Of a stretch of DNA of 64,000 nucleotides, positions 34,215-45,212 are shown piece by piece. Each line of letters starts with the position of its first letter. Within the stretch, counting starts at the first letter, position 1. Where the stretch lies: assembly GCF_003171515.1 (NCBI RefSeq), contig NC_089394.1:2046001-2110000 (forward strand), in the 5' to 3' direction. Both the position numbers and the translations under genes were made by a program. This stretch comes from Pyrenophora tritici-repentis. Lineage: Eukaryota > Ascomycota > Dothideomycetes > Pleosporales > Pleosporaceae. The notes under the pieces were generated by a model. The model was not told where the DNA came from. It did not search any database and saw only the letters and a program-made list of their open reading frames with translations.

Positions 34215-36894
34215 CTATGACAATTCTGCAGGCGGCTCTTCCCACGTTCCTATCGCAAACTCTTCCGTGAGCTCCTCATCAGTATGCTTTGCTGCTGTTG
34301 TCGTGCTTGGTGTTGTAAAACCTGCACGAGTCCACCGTTGCAAGCACACCAAAGCAGCCAGTAACTGCGCGCCAATTTTCCGCCTTTGTGGCTCAATTAT
34401 ATCGCCAGTTCCCGCAAAAACGCGCTCACAATCAGAGCTGGAGGCGGGTATAGTCAACACGTCGATCGCCAATCGTGAAAGATGTGGATACTTCGGCTTC
34501 AACGATAACCAGTACTGTACAGCTGTTGGACCCTCCTTGTGTTGATCAGACGTCCATATAGGCTCTTTTAACCAGCTATCGTACTCATCCTCCACCTCCA
34601 TTGTATGCTCGCCGTCCTCATCTAGTATAGCGTCGATAGCGTCGTCAAAGCTGCTCATGGTAGGTTTTGGCGCAGGGGTTGGTGTTGTGGCAGCAGCGGC
34701 AGGCTTGTAGGCAGCCCAAACCCGCAGAAACTTCGCGTGCGCGGTGCTCAATTGTGTAGGTTTGTTGCGCCAGAAGCGCTTAGAGTATGTTTTATATCGT
34801 GGATATAGTGCCGTAGCTGCGTAGTAAATGGGACTTTGGAGGATCTTAGTAAAGTAATTGCTCGCTTTTCGCCTCGCGGCTCGCAGGTTGATCGGGATGT
34901 GATTTTCGGGCGCCTCAGATGGCTCGTGGTTGACCGATTCGTATGGCCGAAGGCGTGCATCCAGCTCAGTTATCACACTCTCAAATACTGGGATGACCTC
35001 GTAGAGTGCGCCAAAACGGCCACACTTGCCGCGGCCTTGGAGGCGATCTGTAGCAAACTTGAGCGGCTGCAGTATCGCCATGTACTCAGTAATCACCGCC
35101 CAGTCAGCCGCCGTAAGGCCGTCTGACCTCATCCACCGCGGCACATCAGGCAGCTTGTTTCCTCTAATAGCTGCCTGTTCGTCAGCCTGTTCAGTCTCGC
35201 GAATGTGGTACGTGGCGTATGCGTTGATAGCTTGTTGGAGCTGAACTCCGCGCTTAAAGCAGTCGTAATAGCTGTTCCAACGTGTAACACACGGCTTAAT
35301 TGGCTCGCGAGTGCCGCCGCTGGCGCCTGTGGGCATGCTGTTAACTGCCTCGCGTTGGCAATCTTCAAAAATGCTCCACTGCTTCGGCGGGTTGATGTAG
35401 TTGATAATATCAAGATACACGCCAAGCGGTCCTTCTTTCCGCCACTCCTTCATGTAAAAATCCTCCATCTTTGTGTTCTCCAGGGCGTTGTTATACGCGT
35501 CAGCATCCCTCCCGAACATAATCGTTTGGCCAACAAGGTTAAGTATGTGGCAAGCGCAGCGGAGGCGGCGATCGGAGGCAGAAAAGTGGTACATCGCGGC
35601 GAGTTTGTTAACAGCGGTGTCGTTATTGTAAGCGTTATCGAGCACAAAGTAGCCGAGTTTGCTGCGATTGATGCTGAAGGATTGCAGGGATTTTGGTTAC
35701 AGCGTCAGCTATCGCCTCACCAGTGTGGGCACCCACCAGCTGCGGCAGCGCGATGGGTAGGTCAACTATCGCGCCCTTACTGTTGGCGTAGTGAGCAACT
35801 ACAGAAAAGAAGCCACGTTTGCCGCCTTTTGTCGTCCACCCATCGAAGCTTATATGTACCTTGCTCTCGGCTTCAGCCAACGCGCGCACCACCTGAGGTC
35901 GTAGCCAACTGTACAACCTCATCACGAACGCTGACACGCTGTTATGAGACCTCCATAACGCCGCCTCTGCCTCAGGATTAGCAAGCCTGATCATCTTGCG
36001 AAAAGCCGGCGTCTCAAACTCGCGGAGTGGTCTGTTGTTGTCGACCAGCCAGAGCGCAGCTGCTTGCCGAAATTCTTGTACGTCGAAGTTTCCTATAGTC
36101 TTGTACGCCTCTAGACTAAATTTGACACCGCTTAGAGCTGCCTGACGAAGTGATTGTTGTCCATGTTTGCGGAGAGGTTTGCTTAGGATTGGACCGTCTT
36201 TGCTGAGCCGATGACCAGGTTTATCAAGCTGGAGGTGCCCGTTGGCGGCAGTGGTTGACTTCGTTACTCGGTGTACACCATTAGGTAGCTTATGAATATG
36301 ACAGTACTTGCACACAAAGTACAACTCATCTGGGTGGTGAGTACCCTCCTTCCAGACACGCCAGCCGTGTTGAAAAATCCAGCTTGCCTTGCCTCGTGGA
36401 GTGCTCAGCGGCGCGACAAACCCCTTTAATCGCGACCAATCGACGCCCTCAAAGTCGCGAAAATCGACGCTCACAGCGCTATCCTCCTCCACCGAAGCCT
36501 CAGTGGCAGCGCTAGAGAAAGCTAAAGGCTGTACAATAGAGTCCTCTGGCTTATCAAACATTAACTGCGACTCCCAGGCTGGCTCATCAGTGAGCCGAGA
36601 GGCTTGTGAGGCAGCCAAAATAGGCAGTGGTGATGCCCGCCGAGGGCGCTCCTCGGGTTGTTGTACAGGCTTACATGGCGGTTCAATAGCCCGTGTGGGC
36701 GGCTCGATAACTTCTGTAGGCGGCTCTGTAGGCGGATCCGGCGTACTTTCTGGCAGCTCTATCGGCTGGGTTGGCTGGCTGCCGTCACCCAACAGCGCCT
36801 TGAGCGTAGGTTTGCGCGTACGTTGTGCTCGCTTGAAGGGAGTATCAGCTTCTTCGGCAGCCTCGGGCTTGCGTTTTGCTGGTATAGAGGGCAT
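34215..36894 (-). pseudogene. hAT transposase, one-base frameshift
   Basis: Two long frames make up one transposase: 36894-35635 (N-terminal part) and the part ending at 34215. The frames are offset by +1. Family continuity puts the break at a CCC run (plus strand GGG at 35687-35689): with two C the reading passes smoothly from AVTKI into LQSFSINRSKLGYFVLDNA. Seen: an N-terminal disordered P/E-rich segment; a BED-type zinc finger (CKYC ... H ... H, about residues 190-230); FDGWTTK with the first catalytic Asp; LDNAYNND with the second; RCACHILNL; VTRWNSYYD; and the C-terminal hAT dimerisation motif ASSSDCERVFAGTGD with the Glu. Everything except the single base looks intact, so inactivation is recent, or it is a sequencing error. 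Intact length would be about 890 aa. Confidence 0.93.
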
Positions 36895-37022
36895 GGATAA
36901 GGCTAAAAGTAAGCCGGAGCCGCGAGAAAGTAAGGTGTTGTTAAATGTTATAAGCCTGATGTCAGTAGCACTAGGAATGGAACATGTGTGAATCGTGTTG
37001 TGTATTGTGCTACAGGAATTGA

Positions 37023-37030
37023 GATCTATG
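37023..37030. repeat. Target site duplication, left (MITE)
   Basis: GATCTATG, exactly repeated at 37159-37166 on the other side of the MITE. Confidence 0.88.
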
Positions 37031-37158
37031 CAGACTTGTCAACAATCAATCGATCGACATGATTGATTCCTATATGGGTTAAAGAATTACTTCATTAGGC
37101 AGCCTTTAACCTAGATAGGAATCAATCATGCCGATCTGATTGATTGTTGACAAGTCTG
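37031..37158. mobile_element. 128-bp hAT-type foldback MITE
   Basis: An almost complete palindrome. The outer 21 bases of each arm (beginning CAGACTTGTCAACAATCAA) are perfect inverted repeats, and pairing continues, with a few mismatches and one indel, to about 54 bp per arm, leaving a loop of about 20 nt. It is flanked by an exact 8-bp duplication GATCTATG. Size, CAG start and 8-bp duplication mark it as a non-autonomous hAT element. Its ends resemble those of the surrounding hAT element, which could once have moved it. Confidence 0.9.
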
Positions 37159-37166
37159 GATCTATG
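37159..37166. repeat. Target site duplication, right (MITE)
   Basis: GATCTATG, identical to 37023-37030. Confidence 0.88.
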
Positions 37167-37681
37167 TCTCTGCCAGCTAGCGTTGTGGGCGCTAAGCCTC
37201 GTACGTACTAGCCTGGAGTGAGTGAGAGATGGGATGGAACCTAGGTCATATAACTTTGTCAGATTTTTATGGATGGGATCAAGTGTATTGTCTGTCTCTG
37301 TCTACGGCTCTGTCTGTGGGAGGTGGCCTCGCCTCGGGCTTGGCAGTGCTAAGTCCCGGCGCTAGCCCTGGTTTGGGGGTCTCATGTCCTTCCCCAACCA
37401 CCATCGGCTCGATCATGGAGCAAAACCTCGCCTCAATCTGACAAACTTACACGCGAGTAGGCTTAGTAAGCAAGATCCAACACTAAGAATTCGTCGTTGA
37501 GCAGCTATCCCAGAGGCCTCACCTAGGTATCCCCCTCCCTCGCTTACTATCAAACAACACCAATCCTATCAACATTTTGTTCTCAAGATTGGTTGATTGA
37601 TTGACAGAAATACAGTGGCTAACTGTTGGTTAGTTGGTTGGCTCCGAATCAAACAAATCAAACAACAATATTGATGAGATA

Positions 37682-37700
37682 TTGATTACTGACAACCTTG
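37682..37700 (-). repeat. hAT terminal inverted repeat, right
   Basis: Reads CAAGGTTGTCAGTAATC inwards on the minus strand, directly before the 8-bp direct repeat. It shares TTGTCA and AATCAAT with the MITE ends. Confidence 0.55.
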
Positions 37701-37708
37701 GGCATGGG
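37701..37708. repeat. Target site duplication, right (hAT)
   Basis: GGCATGGG, identical to 34038-34045. Confidence 0.65.
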
Positions 37709-38024
37709 TCTTACGAGCATATCCCAAACTTGAGAAAACCCTGCAGCTCCAGCAAAATCTGCGGCCCGCTGCATAAGAACGCTCTTATCTCCGTACCTAT
37801 CGAATGAAATCGCATGGATAAGCGTGCGATGAATGCGGTTTCTTTGTTTAGTGGTGATCAAAGCTTGGCATGACACTGTCTTAGTGACTTCTTACCTTGC
37901 AGTTCGGTTGCCTGTTACCAAACCAACTTTCCAGATATTACATTTTCTTGTTAAATAGGCCCCAAACACCTGCCTCGGCAACTTTATGCGTTTTCACACG
38001 CTCTTATCATTACATCACTCCGGA
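37709..38024. other. Intergenic, promoter of coiled-coil gene
   Basis: About 316 bp between the right end of the hAT element and the next ATG. The transposon therefore inserted close to, or within, the upstream region of the coiled-coil gene. Nothing else seen. Confidence 0.6.
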
Positions 38025-40237
38025 ATGGCCACTGCGATGAAAACTATGCAGCCTAAAGGGCTCCAAAAGACCGCACCCACGGGGCGAGTGTCGTCAAATC
38101 TCAAAGGTAGTTCTTCCATATCACTTTCGGATACTCCCCGAGTTAGCTAACGAAAACAGCTAACAAGACGGACGTGAAGAGTATAAGCACGATCAATCGT
38201 GACTCAAAGCTCGACTCTTTAACCTTGAAGCGAAAAAGACCCGGTAACGACACATACGACAACAAACTGCAATTCAAAGCGAGGCGTGATTCCAGCCTCG
38301 GCAGTTTTGACTGTGTTTCTGACGAAAAGATTCGGGCGGTACAACTCCAGAACCGAGTCATCGAACAAAGTAAGATACTACAAGCTCATAAGGAAAGGTT
38401 GGAAAAGCAATCTGGAAACAATTGCAAATTGAAAGCACTTCTACATGACTGCACAAAAACCGTAGAAGGGCTGGAAGAAACCGTAGAAGGACTGGACCAA
38501 ATCATAAAGGAATGGGAAAAGCATTTCCACCAGCGAGATGAGCCTAAACGTACAATGGCGAAGATTACCGGAGTGGAGCATTGTTTGAACAAACATGATG
38601 CACGCTTACAGGGACTCGAAGAAGAACAAAAGAGATACGCCTCTCGACTAGATACGCTGCAGACAGAAGGAGACGCTTATCACAGTGACTTAAGCGATCT
38701 AAAAGAGAATATGGAGGCGAACAAAGTGGGAATCGAGATGCGCAACGAGGATATGATTGAGGTAAAGAAAGATGTTGAGGTCAACGTAAGAAGGATAGAG
38801 TTGCAAAACGAGACGACACACGCCCTGGAAGCTCGACTGCTATCGTATGAACTAGTCCTTGCTGGTATCGAAAAAGAGTTTGATAGCCTCAGGCGCGAGC
38901 AAGATGAAAAGATAGCGCAATTGGCGAGAGAAAACAAACGACAAGATCAAAGGATAGAGCAATTAGACAGAGAGAGCAAGTGGCAAGATGAAAGGATCAG
39001 ATCTCAAGAAAGGACAATAGCACAACAGGGCGGCATGATCAAGAAACAAGACGTGAAAATCAACGGACATGAAAATCGTATGATTGGGCAAAGCAAGTGT
39101 TTGATAGAGCATAATAGTAAGGCAAAGAAACAAGACGAGAAGATGATGCAACAAGTCAAAGAGATGGAAAACCAAGCCAAGCAGATTGAAGAAAAGAACA
39201 GGACGATAGAAGAGCAGGCCAAGAAACTGGCACACTTTGAGTGCAGTAATAGGGAACATCTCTTACAACAAGATATCGCAATGGCCAAACAAGCTAAAGA
39301 GGTGGGAAACCAAGCCGGGCAGATTGAAGAACAGAACAAGGCTATGGAAGAGCAGGCCATGAGACTGGAACAACTCGATTGCACCAGCAGACAACGTATC
39401 CTGGAACTTCAAGCTGACCTGGAAGGACAAACCAAGGCGGCTGTCAGTGAAGCTGAAATAAAGCTTGAGGCAGATCTAGAAAGTGTGAAGAAACTTGTGA
39501 CAGTGTCTGAAAACGCATCAAGCATCCCAAAAACAAGCGCAGCGGAACTCAGGACCCTCAGATTCCAGATGGAACTCATCAAGGCACGCTTAGACCGGCA
39601 CGAGGTTACAAACCGCAACCTGATTTCGAAGGCCACGACGCAAGAGCTATCTCTGACAGCGGTGAGCGAAAAGCTCAAGGCAATGGGTAAACAACTATCG
39701 AGCATCCAAGCTGCCCAATCGGAAGTTTCCAGTCGACTAGACGACCACATCACCAGCGAGCGGCTGAAAGCAGAGATTGAAAATCTCCAGAACCACATCA
39801 GGGAGTGTTGGGATCGCCTCAAAGAGAGGATCGAGCTGCATAGACAAGGTTTAGTCAGTGGCGTAAACCAGCGCGTCGTTACCATCCACGAGCACCTTGC
39901 CGTTCTGACATCGGGCCTCAACGCTATAAATGGTGAGCATGAACGGGTAAGTCGAAGATTTCAACTCTACCATGTCCATATTTAACTAACTTTGACAAAA
40001 TAGGTCGTCGGTCACCTCGCAAACATCGCAGCGCCTTTTCGACCAGCACCCCCCGCACAGCATATTCAACACCACATGGTTGATCGGAATGCGATATCCC
40101 CTCAGCCCATACCGGTAGATGATGGCGGAGCGTTAGTTCCCATCTCACATACTGCGCCGCCGGCTCCAAGTCACCCCTCAGGATTACAGCGCTCGGGGCC
40201 TCAGCCTGTGAGAAGGTCTTCTACGGGGGACATGTAG
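38025..40237 (+). CDS. Long coiled-coil protein, function unknown
   Basis: Three exons: 38025-38106, 38160-39946, 40004-40237; introns 38107-38159 and 39947-40003 (GTAAGT...TAACTAAC...TAG); 700 aa. The first ATG at 38025 was chosen because it opens a frame that splices in phase into the large exon; the large exon itself has no early ATG. Residues about 60-610 are almost continuous heptad-rich coiled coil (E/K/Q/R). Two 46-residue repeats stand out at nt 39149 and 39287, both around NQA-x-QIEE-x-N-x-x-x-EEQA. The C-terminal 80 residues are Pro-rich and disordered. No motor, Walker or membrane motif. A structural or tethering role is possible but not shown; it might be lineage-specific. Next to the hAT element. 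Confidence 0.82.
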
Positions 40238-40700
40238 TGTGGTTCAAACACAAGGGACGGCATCGTCTTCGCACGTGATGGAAGAAGTGGGGTTCTAATC
40301 GTCGACATGAGTCAGTCGCTGACACCACTGTGTATGTTTTGTGCTGGGTACACCCTTCACTTCATCTCTCTTCCTTAGCTTAACACAGTGATACCCACTG
40401 CTTTATAGATGGCGCAGTTCGAGGCGAAGGATTATTTATATATGCATTAATCCATATTTTTGATGTCCTGCATTGAAACCCACTATCTCTACCCCCCTAA
40501 GAGCTTTTTACGAACAAGTCAAGCGTGAATTCCTATTACGTTGTTGTTCCATCATGGCCATCACTGTATTCACACACACGCCGCGTCATTGCAAAACTAG
40601 CATACCGTGAAGAAAAGGGAGCGCTCGCTTCATAGAACGCCCATAAAAGTATAACTTGCATTCTTTTTTCTATCATCCATGTACACTACCCCGAGAGTCT
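40238..40700. other. Convergent intergenic spacer
   Basis: Shared 3' flank of the coiled-coil gene and fumarase. No gene seen. Confidence 0.7.
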
Positions 40701-42394
40701 CTATTTCTTGGGCTTGTATTCTGAAGGGTTGACCATCAGCTCCGGTCGGACGTACTTGTCAAAGTCTGCTTCGCTGATGACCTCGAGCTTGAGCGCTGCT
40801 TCCTTGAGCGTAAGGCCGTTCTTGTGTGCGTGCTTCGCGGTCTTGCTGGCAGCGTCGTAACCGATGATGGGGTTTAGGCAGGTGACAAGCATGAGACTAG
40901 GTCAAGTTAGCAATAGTTATAGCCAAACATGAATTGGGTGACTGACCTTTCGCTCATGATGGAGCTGATACGCTTCTCATCCGCCTCTAGACCGGCAACC
41001 AGGTTCTTCTCGAAGCTCCTCATGCCGTCCGCGAGCAGACGAGAGCTGTGGAGCAGGTTGCGGATCATGACGGGCTTGAACACGTTCAGCTCAAAGTTAC
41101 CCTGCGATCCGGCAAAGGTGGTGGCTACGTGGTTACCAAAAACCTGAGCGCAAACCATGGTCAGAGACTCGCATTGGGTGGGGTTAACCTTTCCAGGCAT
41201 GATAGAGGAACCCGGCTCGTTCTCAGGTAGCTTGAGCTCTCCGAGACCGCATCGTGGGCCGGAGCCGAGGAAACGTATATCTTGGGCAATCTTGAAAAGA
41301 GAGGTAGCGAGGGTGTTGAGCTGGCCGTGAGCCTCCACAATGGCGTCGTGGGCAGCGAGCGCTTCGAACTTGTTTGGTGCGGTAACAAAGTCCTTGCCAG
41401 TCATCTTGCTGACTTCAGAAGCGATATCCTCGGCAAAGCCCTTGAATGTGTTGATGCCGGTTCCGACAGCAGTTCCTCCCTGTGCCAACATCTTCAGGCG
41501 TGGCAGGCATGTCTTTATGCGCTCAATGCCAAAGTCCAGCTGCGCCACATAGCCAGAGAACTCCTGACCCAGGGTCAGAGGTGTGGCATCCTGCAAATGT
41601 GTCCTGCCAATCTTGATCAAGCTCTCCCATTGCTCAGACTTCTTCTTCAGAGCATCCCGTAAGCTGGTGAGGGCGGGGAGGAGCGACTCCTCAAAGTCGA
41701 GGACGGCGGCAATGTGCATGACGGTGGGGAAGGTGTCGTTGGAGGAGGCGGACATGTTGACGTGGTCGTTGGGATGAACAGGCTTCTTGGTGCCCATGGT
41801 GCCACCGAGGATCTCAATGGCGCGGTTGGAGATGACTTCGTTCGCGTTCATGTTGGACTGGGTGCCAGAGCCAGTCTGCCAGACAACGAGCGGGAAGTGA
41901 TCGATGAGCTTGAGCGAGGCAACCTCGTCGGCCGCCTGCTGGATAGCCTTTCCAAGCTTTGGGTCTGCATGGCATTAGCAGTGTGGCTTCGTACTGATTG
42001 AACATGGCATACCCAGCCCAAACTTCATGTTGACAGTCGCAGCGGCGCCCTTGAGGATACCAAAGGCACGCACGATTGGCGGCGGCATGCGGTCCTGGGG
42101 CTGATTTATCTTGAAGTTCTCCAGCGAGCGCTCCGTCTGGGCGCCCCAGTACTTGTCAGAGGCCACCTGGATTTCGCCAAAGGCATCGCTCTCGGTTCGT
42201 GTGTTGGCCATGCTGCTGGTGAAGCTGAATTGGCGGCGCTGGAACGCGGCCTGTGTCTTCAATGGCGTGTACCGGGCGTTGGAAAGCGGACGGGCACTGC
42301 GGGCACAGCAGAATGAGGGGTTGGCCTTTGCATATGCGAGTGATCGCAATGCTCCAGCCTCGGCAGCCCGCAGCTTGGTTGCGCTTCGGAACAT
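40701..42394 (-). CDS. fum1: Fumarate hydratase, class II
   Basis: Three exons: 42013-42394, 40947-41964, 40701-40896; introns 41965-42012 and 40897-40946; 531 aa. It converts fumarate to malate in the TCA cycle, with a cytosolic pool serving fumarate metabolism and DNA-damage response. Seen: an N-terminal mitochondrial presequence (R/A/S-rich, about 60 aa, with RRQFSF near the cleavage region), then the mature start [62 protein letters not shown], the superfamily signature [15 protein letters not shown], and [15 protein letters not shown] across the last splice. The second in-frame ATG (M62) directly before the mature enzyme could give a cytosolic form, as known for dual-localised fumarases. 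Confidence 0.97.
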
Positions 42395-43855
42395 GGTAGC
42401 AGCCAGTGGTGGGGGGCAGAATAAGTTGAGGGTGAATGACTAGATGCCGGATTGGCTGATGGATGGCTTCAATCGAGGCTGAATGTAGACTAGAGGAACA
42501 ATTGCCCACTACGTTTGAAGCTCCAGGTAAATCTGTCGCAGACACACAGACACACAGACACACGGAGCTCTCAGACTTCGCGGGCGACGGCCGGACTCAG
42601 TTCCGATCTTTCCCGCGTCATTCGGGCTGCACGTGACGTGCACAGCGCCAAGACTTGATCCGGAACATGGAATGTGCGCCGCATGCCATCAAGCGAGTGC
42701 GAGCAGATTGTGTTCTTGTTACTACCAGTAGATTGCTACAAGGCCATCCCTTCATCCTCGCCACCAAAAGCAGTCTTGTCCGTTCATGTTCCTCGTTTCT
42801 ACATGATGTGTCTCTCAAGACTCCTCATCTCGGCGCCAACCCCTCAGCATTAGCCCTAGAATGACTCCCGCATGCAACGTCAAGCGTTGGATTCTTTGTC
42901 TGCGTGCATGCGGCGGTTCGCAAAGTTCCACCGCCCTGGCCAGCCACTGTTCCCATCTTCCCAGTTCCCAGTTCTCGCCGATTTGCACCTTTGTGAGCAT
43001 CACCCTGCTTACAGACTTGTCGTCGGCATGTCCCAGCCAGCCTAGCGGAACGTCTGCATAGTCAATAGTTACCGATCAAACTTCGGCATTATCGGGCACA
43101 CCCTGCTGAGTGAAACACACCTCGTGCCCAAGGTCTCTTTTCCGCTATATGTCCCGTCTGCATCGCCGCCCTCGGCTCGGGTGAGGGCCGGGTTTATTGG
43201 ACAATGCTGAGGCACGCTGCAGAGCCTACGGATGTACTGATGTATTAGTAGAGCCGCGGGGGCGAGCAAACAAGCAACTTTAGTAATGCGTCGCAGCGTG
43301 ACGCCTCGAGCCGTGTGCCCTGCGCCTTCCGTCTCCCATGTTTAGATTAACGTAGCGAGTCAAGTCGGAGAGCACCTGATCTGTCTCCACCGTTCTTTCC
43401 ATCCATGCTGCGCTCTCGCCCTTGAGCGTGCCAACGTAACATCGAGCTAACGACCCCTCATCTTCACTTACTGCTCTGTTCCCAGCCTCAACAATCACTC
43501 TTACTCGGCTCTGTTGCCTATTGTTCTTTTGCAACCGCTGACTGTGTCTCGACGCCTTCACTCGACCAAGCTGCTCCACTTGCGAAGCACCGACACCAAC
43601 TGGACCGCACGTACTTGCTAAGCTGTAGATAAGGCTTCCATGACGCTCATCGAGCCTTCTGCTCTGAAGCTCTCTACCCAACCACTACGACTACCTCAAT
43701 CCAAGACGGCCGTCCATTTACACCAGTGTCTACTCTGTTCCTCATAACCTCCACTGCCACGTCCACCCTCGACCCAGGTATTCCACACAAGCCACACAAG
43801 CCTCCCAGATTGGCTTGCCACAGAACGCCGCATCTCGTCCACAAACAAAGCTCGC
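42395..43855. other. Divergent promoter region, fumarase / RING-type gene
   Basis: About 1.46 kb between divergent starts. A short 8-bp repeat lies in the fumarase-proximal part. The 150 bp before 43856 are C-rich and may be the leader of the RING-type gene. No gene supported. Confidence 0.6.
42541..42563 (+). repeat. Three 8-bp GACACACA tandem repeats
   Basis: GACACACA occurs at 42541 and 42549, with a third, last-base-different copy at 42557. Confidence 0.8.
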
Positions 43856-45212
43856 ATGGCTGAGCCCGACTATGGCGCGGCTTCATGGGCTCATTACTTG
43901 CACTCGACAGGTCCGGGGACTCAAGGTGCAGAGCTGACTGCCCCGCTTCTCTCCGCACATGCACCCTTCCAACAGCAACTCCCCCCTCTATATGGTGCCC
44001 CATACATGCCCACCAGCAACCCGGCAATGTCTCAGATGCACAATGTACAGAATTACTCAAGTAGCGACCGGCCACATGGGCTTTCTCCTTATCCTCCCGT
44101 GGGGAGCCACCATCTGTTCTATCACCACCAATTTTACCCATATCAGGCCGCAGGCCCTCCAAGACCGCCGCCAGCCTGGAACGGATCCGATCAGTTGCAA
44201 CCTGATCACAGCCTCTTCAACCACGCCAACATGATGCAAGGCCATCAGCTATCATCTCCACCAGGGACTTCATTTCACAGCCACCAAATGTCTGGATCCT
44301 CCAACGCTGGGAATCCACCCTATCCCCGACGCCGTCATGAGCACAGGCCGAGTGGGGGTTCGCTCGCACGCAGTCCTAACGCAGAAAATATGCGAGGCTC
44401 TTATGAAGCGTTCCAGATGTCAGCACCGGGTGCCCGAAGCCAACATGCTAGACCCCTTCAAGAGCATGGCCAAGCGAGTGAGCAAACATACCCCAGGTCA
44501 GGACCCCGTCCTTGGATGTCAGGTGAAGTCCAAGGACGCCGCTCAGACCGTAGCATCTCCCCACGGACTTCGCATCGTCGGAATTTCGAGGGGTATTCAC
44601 GCGACCTCTCACATTCGAGCACGTCGTCTGACGCAGAAGAGGCGGCCGCGCGCGCACCACCATTGAATCGTGTGAGGCACCGGCAAAGAGAGGTGCGACC
44701 ACGAATCGCAGACCGCCCGTATGTGGATCCCAACATTGCCACGCCGCGGCAGCTGCAGGAGCTCAAAGATGGACTCGCGCGGCGTCTGCCAAGCGAGCTC
44801 CCAGAGGAGGCGTCCAAAGCCTGTGACATTTGCCAGAAGGATTACTCGGCTACACATGTAGCGCCAACAGAAGAAGAAGAAATAGCCATTGTGCTGTCGT
44901 GCGGGCACTCGTTTGGAGAGTTCTGCATGTTTGAGTGGGTGAGTGACAGTGCGGTGACAGTATGTCGATTGCTTGCTAAAGCCAACCTAGTTTGATACAT
45001 GCAGAAGACACAAAAACAAAGTCACTTGCCCCATGTGTAGGAAGCAGCTCATTGAGGCGCCGCGACACATGTACAGCATGATGCATGACTTTCCTCGCCA
45101 CGGTCAAGCATTTGCGGACCTCGTGGCTCGCGAGACGTTGCTTACGCGCCAACAGCTATTGGTTGGTGGCATTCGAGGCAACATGGGCGACATGGTCGAT
45201 ATGGATGTGTAG
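43856..45212 (+). CDS. RING-type zinc finger protein (variant C3H-type)
   Basis: Two exons: 43856-44938 and 44991-45212; intron 44939-44990 (GTGAGT...CCTAG, phase 0); 434 aa. The first about 310 residues are disordered and rich in P/H/Q/S. The RING finger begins at about residue 321: CDIC, CGHSFGEFC, FEW|FDTCRRHKNKVTCPMC. I chose the CCTAG acceptor over the later GCAG because only it keeps the second half of the finger in frame. The fifth zinc-ligand position (normally C or H three residues after the His) is Gly here, a pattern seen in many fungal CGHxFG RING variants. It is probably an E3 ubiquitin ligase; target unknown. The tail after the finger (about 55 aa) includes GNMGDMVDMDV. Confidence 0.85.

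Larger units (their letters stand above)
34046..37700 (-). mobile_element. hAT-superfamily DNA transposon with inactivated transposase
   Basis: 3655 bp bounded by an 8-bp direct repeat (GGCATGGG) and imperfect inverted ends: left CAGAGAAGTCAACAAACAA (34046-34064), right in reverse complement CAAGGTTGTCAGTAATCAA (37682-37700). These agree at 12 of 19 positions, and each agrees with the ends of the nested MITE (CAGACTTGTCAACAATCAA) at 15 and 14 of 19. It carries one transposase gene on the minus strand, split by a frameshift, and a MITE in the transposase upstream region. I judge the boundaries likely: direct repeat size, end sequence and gene position all agree. Confidence 0.75.

Noticed and set aside
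35205..35981. 258-codon plus-strand frame inside the hAT transposase
   Set aside because: Antisense shadow of the transposase gene.
37330..37380. CAGTGCTAAG...CTAGCCCTG imperfect palindrome as a second MITE
   Set aside because: Too short, no flanking 8-bp duplication.
37600..37660. CAGTGGCTAACTGTTGG as an alternative hAT end
   Set aside because: It points the wrong way for the transposase unit and no inverted partner or direct repeat was found; the ends at 34046 and 37700 fit better.
30193..37708. Repeat-induced point mutation (RIP) across the accessory block
   Set aside because: The hAT transposase has only one frameshift and no excess of stops from C-to-T changes, so RIP is not supported there; for the rest I could not compute dinucleotide ratios.
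42156..42563. Minus-strand 135-codon frame overlapping the fumarase start
   Set aside because: Shadow frame of the fumarase presequence exon.
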